Positions 57,951 to 64,000 of a stretch of DNA of 64,000 bases are shown here, piece by piece. A program made the translations under genes and the position numbers. Positions within the stretch are counted from its first letter, which is position 1; each line of letters opens with the position of its first letter. Origin of the DNA: Microbacterium sp. (GTDB lineage: Bacteria > Actinomycetota > Actinomycetes > Actinomycetales > Microbacteriaceae); assembly GCA_017306415.1 (NCBI GenBank), contig JAFKIL010000009.1:1-64000 (forward strand), written 5' to 3'. The notes under the pieces are model-generated. The model worked only from the letters and a program-made list of their open reading frames with translations. It was not told where the DNA came from and ran no database searches.

Positions 57951-58780
57951 CCGGCACCCCGGTCATCGACATCCGATACGAAGGCATCACTGTGCAACTG
58001 ACCCCCGAGATCCTGCCCGACCGCGACGAGGTCGGCAGGGTCGTCGCCGACCACATCCTGCGCCGTATGGCGGCGAAGGGCGACGCGCCCTTCCTCCTGG
58101 GATGCCCCAGCGGGCGCACGGCCGTGCCGGTGTACGAGGCGCTCGCCCGCGCAGCGGCGACCGGCGCCGACCTCTCCCCGCTCGTGATCGTGATGATGGA
58201 CGACTACGTCGTGCCGGGCGACGACGGGGTGTTCCGGGTCGTCGACCCCGAGGCCTCCTATTCGTGCCTCGGATTCGCTCGACGGGATATCCTCGCGCCC
58301 ATCGCCGCGGCCGCCGCGCGCGGGGGCACGACGCCGCCCTCGGCCATCTGGACCGCCGACCCGGCGGATCCGGAGGCGTTCGACGCGCGCATCGCCGCCG
58401 CCGGCGGGATCGACCTCTTCCTCCTGGCGTCGGGGGACAGCGACGGGCACGTCGCCTTCAACCAGCCGGGCACGCCCCGCGACGCGAAGACCCACATCGT
58501 GGAGCTCGGCGAGGCGACCCGACGTGACAACATGGACACGTTCCCGGAGTTCACCGACCTCGCCATGGTGCCGCTGCACGGCGTCACCGTCGGGATCGAG
58601 ACGATCGCCGGACAGTCGGCCGAGGTCGTGATGATGCTGTGCGGCGAGCACAAGCACGCCGCCTATCGTCGTCTCATCGGCGCGACCGCGTACGAGCCGG
58701 ACTGGCCGGCGACCATCGTGACGGAGTGCCGGCAGCCCCTGTTCCTCGTCGACCAGGCCGCCGCCGCGGTCCGCGTCTGA
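57947..58780 (+). CDS. Glucosamine-6-phosphate deaminase-like (NagB-like) protein
   Basis: This 277-residue protein has the NagB fold: FLLGCPSGRTAVPVYEALAR (phosphate loop), VIVMMDDYVVPG (D85/D86 region), and SGDSDGHVAFNQPGTPRDA. D166 and H168 match the ring-opening pair of NagB, but the third member, normally Glu in AFNEP, is Gln173. NagB turns GlcN-6-P into fructose-6-P and ammonia. With the Glu lost the enzyme may act on another sugar phosphate or only isomerise. It is encoded with a GlcNAc-type kinase and glycosidases. Confidence 0.78.
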   Translation: MTGTPVIDIRYEGITVQLTPEILPDRDEVGRVVADHILRRMAAKGDAPFLLGCPSGRTAVPVYEALARAAATGADLSPLVIVMMDDYVVPGDDGVFRVVDPEASYSCLGFARRDILAPIAAAAARGGTTPPSAIWTADPADPEAFDARIAAAGGIDLFLLASGDSDGHVAFNQPGTPRDAKTHIVELGEATRRDNMDTFPEFTDLAMVPLHGVTVGIETIAGQSAEVVMMLCGEHKHAAYRRLIGATAYEPDWPATIVTECRQPLFLVDQAAAAVRV

Positions 58781-58794
58781 CGTCCGAGACTGTG

Positions 58795-61152
58795 ATGATG
58801 AAGCCCCCCTTCGACGTGGAGACCGTCCTCGCCGCGCTGGCGCTGGAGCAGAAGGCGTCGCTGCTCTCCGGTGTCGACGACTGGTACACCCAGCCCCTCG
58901 GCCGCCCCGGGGCGCCGGATGCCGTGCCCTCGATCGAGGTCGGTGACGGCCCGCACGGGCTGCGCAAGGAGACCGGGGTCGACATGGTGTGGGTGCCGGC
59001 GACGGCGTTCCCGACGGCATCCGCGATGGGGGCGAGCTGGGACCGCGACCTGATGCGGCGAGTGGCCGCCGCGATCGGCGAGGAGGCACGCGCCGAGGGC
59101 GTCCAGGTCGTCCTCGGACCTGGCGTCAACATGAAGCGCTCGCCGCTGTGCGGCCGCAACTTCGAGTACTTCGCCGAGGACCCGCTGCTCTCCGGCGAGC
59201 TGGGGGTCGCCTACGTGCAGGGGCTGCAGTCGACGGGGGTCGGGAGCTCGCTGAAGCACTTCGCCGCGAACAACCAGGAGATCGAACGCACGCGGATCTC
59301 CGTGGTCGCAGACGAGCGGACGCTCCGGGAGATCTACCTCCCGGCGTTCGAGCGGGTCGTGCGGATCGCGGAGCCGTGGACCGTCATGTGCTCGTACAAC
59401 CGGCTGCACGGCGTGCACGCCTCGCAGAACCCGTGGCTGCTGACCGAGGTGCTCCGCGAGGAGTGGGGGTTCGAGGGCGCCGTCGTGTCGGACTGGGATG
59501 CGGTGCACGACCGTGTCGCCGCCCTGCGCGCCGGTCTGGATCTGGAGATGCCCGGGACAGCCGGCCGGACCGACGCGGAGGTCGTCGTGGCGGTGCGCGC
59601 GGGGGAGCTCGACGAGTCGGTGGTGGACGAGTCCGCGCGCCGCGTGCTGGAGCTCGTCGCCCGTGCCTATCCGGGCGCGGACCTCGTCGACGGGCCGGTG
59701 ATGACCCTCGGGCACGCCGCGGGCGATCGGCTCACCGCCGAGCAGCTCGACCTGCTGCGCGCCGACGCCCATCACGCTCTCGCACGGGAGGCGGCCGCGG
59801 CCTGTCTCACACTGCTGCGCAACGAGGACGTCGGCGGCGCGCCGGCGCTGCCCCTCCCGGAGGGCGGCGACGGCCGGATCGCGGTGATCGGCGCGTTCGC
59901 CGCGCACGCCCGCGTCCAGGGCGGCGGATCCTCCGGCGTCGATCCCACGCGCGTGGATGCCCCGCTCGATGCGATCCGCGCGATCGTCGGCGACCGGGTC
60001 GTCTACGCCCCCGGCTACGTCCACCTCCCGAAGAACGCCTATCAGGACGACAACCTCGCCGTTCTCGCCGCGCACGGTCTCGAGCGCGTCGAGGATCGCC
60101 CCGTGGTCGCGTACCGCTCGCGGTCGCTGTCGCCGGAGCTGCAGCTCGCGGAGGTCGTGCAGCGCGCACTGCGCGACGGGCTGTCACCCGAGGCGGTCCG
60201 GCTGCAGGACGAGGCCGTCGCGGTCGCCGAGGACGCGGAGACCATCATCGTCTTCGCCGGGCTGCCGCTCTCCTTCGAGCAGGAGGCGAACGACCGCGAG
60301 TCCCTCGGGCTTCCGCCCGATCAGGTCGCGCTGCTGGCCCGGCTCGCCGACCTGCGCGCGCGCAGCGGCATCCGCCTCGTCGTCGTGCTCTCGAACGGGG
60401 CGCCCGTCACGATGGATCCGTGGCACGACGGCGTCGACGCGGTGCTGGAGGCGTGGCTCGGCGGTCAGGCTGTCGGCGGGGCCATCGCGGGCGCGCTCTT
60501 CGGGCGGATCACCCCGAGCGGCAAGACGGCGGAGACGTTCCCGCTCGCCGTGGCCGACACGCCCGGTCAGCCCGCCTGGACCGGCGAGCGCGGTGTCGTG
60601 CGGTACGGCGAAGGCGTCTTCATCGGCTACCGCTGGTACGACGCCCTCCGCCGTGCCGTCCGGTATCCGTTCGGTCACGGGCTGTCCTACACGACGTTCG
60701 CGTACTCCGACCTGTCGATCGAGGTCGTCGACGAAGACACGGCCGAGGTGGCCGTCGCGTGCACCGTGACCAATGTCGGTGCGCGCGCCGGCGCGGAGAT
60801 CGTCCAGCTCTACGTGGGGGATCCCGAGTCCGCCGTGCATCGCCCGCTCCGCGAGCTGCGCGGGTTCGAGAAGAGGTGGATGGCGCCGGGGGAGTCGGTG
60901 CGGGTCTCGTTCCGCCTCCGGAATCGCGACTTCGCCTACTGGGACGAGGCGGTCGACCGCGGTGACGGGCGCCGCGGTGCGTGGCGCCGTGAGGGGGGAG
61001 TATTCCGCATCGAGGTGGGAGCGTCGTCGCGTGACATCCGGCTGACGTCGGACGTCGAGCTGCCCGACGATGTGTCGCTCCCCGCTCTGATCCCGGATGC
61101 CGCTCTCCTCGAGGGCGCCGGCTCGCGATTCGTCCAGGGGCACGCAGGATGA
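58795..61152 (+). CDS. Glycoside hydrolase family 3, cytoplasmic
   Basis: This 785-residue GH3 enzyme has IEVGDGPHGLRKE near the N-terminus, GVNMKRSPLCGRNFEYFAED, K154-H155 in SLKHFAANN, and the nucleophile D233 in AVVSDWDAV. The second domain has GGGSSGVDPTRVDAPLDAI and the third a fibronectin-like fold (TNVGARAGAEIVQLYVGDP). It has no signal peptide and no PA14-like insert, unlike the 34026 GH3. GH3 enzymes with this layout are beta-glucosidase-like exo-enzymes. The start is weakly supported; GTG 58792 and ATG 58798 are adjacent alternatives. Confidence 0.85.
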   Translation: MMKPPFDVETVLAALALEQKASLLSGVDDWYTQPLGRPGAPDAVPSIEVGDGPHGLRKETGVDMVWVPATAFPTASAMGASWDRDLMRRVAAAIGEEARAEGVQVVLGPGVNMKRSPLCGRNFEYFAEDPLLSGELGVAYVQGLQSTGVGSSLKHFAANNQEIERTRISVVADERTLREIYLPAFERVVRIAEPWTVMCSYNRLHGVHASQNPWLLTEVLREEWGFEGAVVSDWDAVHDRVAALRAGLDLEMPGTAGRTDAEVVVAVRAGELDESVVDESARRVLELVARAYPGADLVDGPVMTLGHAAGDRLTAEQLDLLRADAHHALAREAAAACLTLLRNEDVGGAPALPLPEGGDGRIAVIGAFAAHARVQGGGSSGVDPTRVDAPLDAIRAIVGDRVVYAPGYVHLPKNAYQDDNLAVLAAHGLERVEDRPVVAYRSRSLSPELQLAEVVQRALRDGLSPEAVRLQDEAVAVAEDAETIIVFAGLPLSFEQEANDRESLGLPPDQVALLARLADLRARSGIRLVVVLSNGAPVTMDPWHDGVDAVLEAWLGGQAVGGAIAGALFGRITPSGKTAETFPLAVADTPGQPAWTGERGVVRYGEGVFIGYRWYDALRRAVRYPFGHGLSYTTFAYSDLSIEVVDEDTAEVAVACTVTNVGARAGAEIVQLYVGDPESAVHRPLRELRGFEKRWMAPGESVRVSFRLRNRDFAYWDEAVDRGDGRRGAWRREGGVFRIEVGASSRDIRLTSDVELPDDVSLPALIPDAALLEGAGSRFVQGHAG

Positions 61153-62087
61153 CGGGCCTCATCGGTATCGACGTCGGAGGGACGAAGACGCGCGTGATGC
61201 GGACCACCCTGACGGGTGAGGTCCTGGACGACATCACGGTCGCGTCGTCGTCGTGGCGAGGTCCCCTCGGGGACGCCGAGGCGGACGCGACGGGTCTCGT
61301 GCGACTCCTCCGGGATCGCTTCGGGGACGACCTCGCCCGATCCGCCGTCGCGGTCGGCGCACACGGATGCGAGAACACCGCGCAGTGCCGCGAGCTCGAG
61401 GCGAGGATGCGCAGCCGTCTCCGCGGACCCGTCCTCGTCGTCAACGACTCCGAGCTCATCCCGCCCGCCATGGGCGCGGAGCACGCCGTCGGCGTCGTCG
61501 TCGGCACCGGTTCGATCGCCACCGCCCGCGACGATCGCGGCGAGCTCGTGACGGCCGGCGGCTGGGGATGGATCCTCGGCGACGAGGGGAGCGCTCCGGC
61601 CCTCGTCCGCGAGGCGGTGCGCTCCGTCCTCGCCGAGCTCGACGAGGGCCGCTCCCTCGATCCGCTCGGCCGCCGGCTGATGATCGCGTTCGGCGCGGAC
61701 CACGGTGACGCGCTCGCCCTCGCGCTCACGCAGGCGACGTCGCCGGATGACTGGGGCCGGCATGCGGCAGACGTGTTCGCCGCCGCGGAGGAGGGTTCCC
61801 CGCTCGCTGATCGGGTCGTCCGCGACGCCGGTGCCGAACTCGCCCGACTCGTCGATCGCCTGCTGCGCCGCGGCATCCGCGCCACCGCGGTCGTCGCGGG
61901 GGGCTCGGTGATCGAACGCCAACCCCGGCTGCAGGACGCGTTCCGCGACGCGCTGGCGGACATCCGCCCCGGCGTCCCGCTCGCGATCCTCGACCGCGCT
62001 CCCGTGCGGGGCGCCGTCGCGCTGGCCCGCACCCTTCTCCCGAACGACGACGCCCCCACCACCCAGAATGGAGAACCCCGCACATGA
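61149..62087 (+). CDS. BadF/BcrA-type sugar kinase, N-acetylglucosamine-kinase-like
   Basis: This 312-residue ASKHA kinase has IGIDVGGTKTRVM (phosphate 1), VVNDSELIPPAMG, GVVVGTGSIATAR (phosphate 2), GWGWILGDEGSAP and AVVAGGSVIERQ (adenosine). The D-E-G-S pattern is typical of eukaryote-like GlcNAc kinases of the BadF/BcrA family. It phosphorylates an amino sugar or its glycoside with ATP. It overlaps both neighbours by four bases and sits between GH3 and GH4. Confidence 0.8.
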   Translation: MTGLIGIDVGGTKTRVMRTTLTGEVLDDITVASSSWRGPLGDAEADATGLVRLLRDRFGDDLARSAVAVGAHGCENTAQCRELEARMRSRLRGPVLVVNDSELIPPAMGAEHAVGVVVGTGSIATARDDRGELVTAGGWGWILGDEGSAPALVREAVRSVLAELDEGRSLDPLGRRLMIAFGADHGDALALALTQATSPDDWGRHAADVFAAAEEGSPLADRVVRDAGAELARLVDRLLRRGIRATAVVAGGSVIERQPRLQDAFRDALADIRPGVPLAILDRAPVRGAVALARTLLPNDDAPTTQNGEPRT

Positions 62088-63433
62088 AGGTCACACTCAT
62101 CGGAGCAGGCAGCCGCGAGTTCGCGGGGAAGATGGTCCGCGACCTCCTGCTGAGCAAGCCCATCGCCGAGAAGGGCCTCGAGTTCGTCCTGATGGACATC
62201 GCCGCGGCGCCCCTCGCCGAGATGGAGCAGTACACGCGCGGTCTCGTCGAACGTCTCGGGCACGCCGCGACCGTGTCGTCGACCACCGAGCTGGATGCCG
62301 CGGTGGCGGGCGCCGACTTCGTCATCACCGCGATCGAACGCGACCGCTATCACTACTGGTCGCAGGACTTCACCGTGCCGCGCACCTACGGCTTCCGGCA
62401 GGTGTACGGCGAGAACGGCGGCCCCGGCGGCCTCTTCCACGCGCTGCGGCAGTTCGGTCCGCTGCTGGAGATCGCGCGGGCCATCGAGCGGCTCGCGCCC
62501 GACGCGCTGTTCCTCAACTTCTCCAACCCCGAGCACAAGGTGTGCGAGGCGATCTCGCGACTGACCTCGGTGAAGGTCGTCGGCCTCTGCCACGGCTACT
62601 TCTACGGCGTCCGCCAGATCTCGGCGCTGCTCGGGATGCCGGCCGACCGCCTCGAGCTCCCCGCCGCGGGCATCAACCATTTCACGTGGTTCCAGGCCGT
62701 CCGCGACCGCGAGACGGGGGAGGACCTCTACCCGCGGCTGCGCGAGGCCGAGCACGAGGCCAACTGGGTGTCCGACTGGCACGAGATCGGCCTCTCCCGC
62801 ATCCTCTTCCGCCGCTTCGGCCTGTGGCCGTCGCCGAGCGCCAACCACATCGGCGAGTACATCTCGTGGGCCGACGACTACGTGCCCGCGCAGCTGCAGT
62901 ACTTCCACGACCCGGCCGACGGCTCGCCCTGGCGCGCGGGTGCCGAGACGCCGGAGTGGTACTACGAGATCCGGTTCGCCGACACCGACCGGCCCTTCAC
63001 CGCGCCGAACCCCGCGTCCACCCTGGAGGCGTCGCTCGAAGACGTTCCGGTGGAATCGTCGGAGGAGCTCGCCATCCCCATCATCGAGTGGGTCGCGTGC
63101 GGTGTGGAGCGCGACCTCCCGGCCGTCAACATCCCGAACCGCGGTGCGATCCCGGGCCTCCCCGACGACATGGTGGTCGAGGTGCGCGCGAAGGTCGTCG
63201 ACGGCGCGCTCGTCCCCGTGCAGATGGAGCCGCTCCCCACCGGCATCCTCGCGATGGTGCAGCTGCAGGGAGCGATCCACCGCCTGCTCGTCGAGGCGTA
63301 CGTCGAGCAGTCCAAGGCGAAGCTCCTGCAGGCGATCCTGCTCGATCCCATCGTCGACAACCACAACCGCGCGGTGGCGATGCTCGACGAGTTCCTCACC
63401 CTGCAGGCCGACGCGCTGCCGCCGCTGCACTGA
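62084..63433 (+). CDS. Glycoside hydrolase family 4, NAD- and metal-dependent
   Basis: This 449-residue GH4 enzyme has a Rossmann start (KVTLIGAGSREFAGKMVRDL), TAIERDRYHYWSQDF, YGENGGPGGLFHALR, LFLNFSNPEHKV, the metal cysteine/histidine in GLCHGYFYG and GINHFTW. GH4 enzymes oxidise C3 of the substrate with NAD, eliminate the aglycone and reduce again; many act on 6-phospho-glycosides. An adjacent kinase could supply the phosphate. Alpha- or beta-specificity is not readable. It is the last gene of the operon. Confidence 0.87.
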   Translation: MKVTLIGAGSREFAGKMVRDLLLSKPIAEKGLEFVLMDIAAAPLAEMEQYTRGLVERLGHAATVSSTTELDAAVAGADFVITAIERDRYHYWSQDFTVPRTYGFRQVYGENGGPGGLFHALRQFGPLLEIARAIERLAPDALFLNFSNPEHKVCEAISRLTSVKVVGLCHGYFYGVRQISALLGMPADRLELPAAGINHFTWFQAVRDRETGEDLYPRLREAEHEANWVSDWHEIGLSRILFRRFGLWPSPSANHIGEYISWADDYVPAQLQYFHDPADGSPWRAGAETPEWYYEIRFADTDRPFTAPNPASTLEASLEDVPVESSEELAIPIIEWVACGVERDLPAVNIPNRGAIPGLPDDMVVEVRAKVVDGALVPVQMEPLPTGILAMVQLQGAIHRLLVEAYVEQSKAKLLQAILLDPIVDNHNRAVAMLDEFLTLQADALPPLH

Positions 63434-63482
63434 CACGGCGGTGCCCGGCTCCCTTCCGGGTGTCGTGACCGGCGCGTACCGT

Positions 63483-63506
63483 GGGGAGCCTCGAAGGAGG
63501 CTCCCC
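63483..63506 (+). promoter_or_regulatory. Hairpin covering the ribosome site of the last gene
   Basis: GGGGAGCC and GGCTCCCC form a perfect 8-bp stem. The loop and the first stem bases hold the AAGGAGG ribosome site (63494-63500). The ATG at 63507 follows the stem. A TACCGT -10 box at 63477-63482 would start the mRNA near it. The fold could limit translation. Confidence 0.5.
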
Positions 63507-64000
63507 ATGAGCGAATCGACGAACGGATCGGACCGCATCTCCCCGGCGGAGTTCCACCGGGCCCCTGGGGTGGCGGCGTGGCGGGTCACGGGCACGGGGC
63601 CGCAGGCGGTGTTCCTCGCCGGATCCCTCGCCCGCGCGGCATCCGTCGTGCCCGCGATCGCCGCCGCGGCGGAGCGATTCGGCATCGCCCCCGACATCGA
63701 CGTCCGGCCCGAAGCGGTCGTCGTCCGCATCCCCGACCGCGACATGAGCGGCATCCCCATGGCGGCGACGGGGTTCGCGGCCGCGGTGTCGGAGGCGGCC
63801 GCCGCGCAGCAGCTCGTCGCCGACCCCTCGCGCGCGCAGTCGGTGGGCGTATACGTGGCCCAGCACTCCGGGACGGACGTGCGGCCGTTCTTCCTCGCGG
63901 CGCTCGGCTACGCGGAGCTCGGCGAGACGGACGCTGCGGACCCGCTGCGCTGCGGACCGCAGCTCGCGTTCAACCCGATCACGGGCGACGTGCCCGGTCG
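63507..64000 (+). CDS. PCD-like / VOC-fold fusion protein (partial)
   Basis: Only the first 164 residues are inside the window. The N-terminal part (RISPAEFHRAPGVAAWRVTG, then ARAASVVPAIAAAAERFGIA, PDIDVRPEAVVVRIP) has the layout of pterin-4a-carbinolamine dehydratase, though the key histidines are not clear. A second, glyoxalase-like segment begins at RPFFLAALGYAELGET. Such fusions are frequent in actinobacteria and uncharacterised. The start follows AAGGAGG and a hairpin. The frame continues past the window edge. Confidence 0.6.
   Translation, partial: MSESTNGSDRISPAEFHRAPGVAAWRVTGTGPQAVFLAGSLARAASVVPAIAAAAERFGIAPDIDVRPEAVVVRIPDRDMSGIPMAATGFAAAVSEAAAAQQLVADPSRAQSVGVYVAQHSGTDVRPFFLAALGYAELGETDAADPLRCGPQLAFNPITGDVPG

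Noticed and set aside
60620-63760. 1046-codon minus-strand open frame opposite GH3, kinase and GH4 genes
   Set aside because: Low-complexity mirror frame; the three plus-strand genes have full catalytic motifs and overlapping starts.
1-64000. CRISPR array, rRNA operon, tRNA genes, prophage
   Set aside because: No regularly spaced repeats, no rRNA- or tRNA-like segments and no phage structural genes were seen on either strand.

Overview
The window is about 68-70% G+C (estimated by eye). It has dense, mostly co-directional genes with ATGA or GTGA stop/start overlaps, strongly G/C-ending codons, frequent GTG starts, and many start codons placed 6-7 nt after a TANNNT -10 box (leaderless genes). 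It also carries permease-ATPase fusions of the Dpp/Opp ABC family. Together these suggest a high-GC actinobacterium, most likely Microbacteriaceae (Microbacterium-like). The taxonomic call is an inference; no rRNA, tRNA or CRISPR array was seen.

Region 1 (about 1-8330) is an accessory region with lower codon bias. It holds the end of an IS3-family insertion sequence at the left edge, a PD-(D/E)XK (NucS/DUF91-like) nuclease-domain protein, a large protein with a HEPN-type Rx4H motif, an excisionase-like HTH protein of 59 codons, a NERD-domain nuclease-like protein, and several small unknown proteins.

Region 2 (about 8340-21640) is one sugar-catabolic regulon. Five copies (one degenerate) of the palindrome ACTTA-N5-TAAGT lie in front of an alpha/beta hydrolase, a Dpp-type ABC operon, an RraA-like aldolase operon, a FadR-type GntR regulator, and a divergent two-subunit UxaA-type dehydratase. 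With a GH5 glycosidase, two dehydrogenases and an SMP-30 lactonase, this reads as import of an oligosaccharide, intracellular hydrolysis, then non-phosphorylative oxidation, lactone opening, dehydration and aldol cleavage. A short stretch follows: two leaderless unknown genes and an SDR/MarR pair with tandem palindromic operators.

Region 3 (24514-39069) is a PadR-controlled operon for a sulfated glycan. It encodes a second Dpp-type ABC transporter, three formylglycine-type sulfatases, a GH3 glycosidase and the formylglycine-generating enzyme that activates the sulfatases. All the enzymes lack signal peptides, so desulfation is predicted to be cytoplasmic. Region 4 (39062-46584) contains a gene fossil, a LysM-like secreted protein, and a ribose-type ABC transporter with a ROK regulator, a double SnoaL-like protein and a GH1 beta-glucosidase.

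Region 5 (46593-53917) is more core-like: an SDR reductase under a MerR regulator with classical 19-bp-spacer promoters, a PPK2 polyphosphate kinase, a diacylglycerol-kinase-family lipid kinase, two PAP2 phosphatases, a DUF1206 membrane protein, a PemK/MazF-like toxin with a beheaded partner, and a WYL regulator with a VOC protein. Region 6 (53934-63433) is a fourth, HutC-regulated ABC locus with a NagB-like protein, GH3, a BadF-type (GlcNAc-kinase-like) kinase and GH4. It suggests intracellular phosphorylation and cleavage of an (amino)sugar glycoside. The window ends inside a PCD-like/VOC fusion gene. In all four ABC loci a strong hairpin lies just downstream of the substrate-binding-protein gene.
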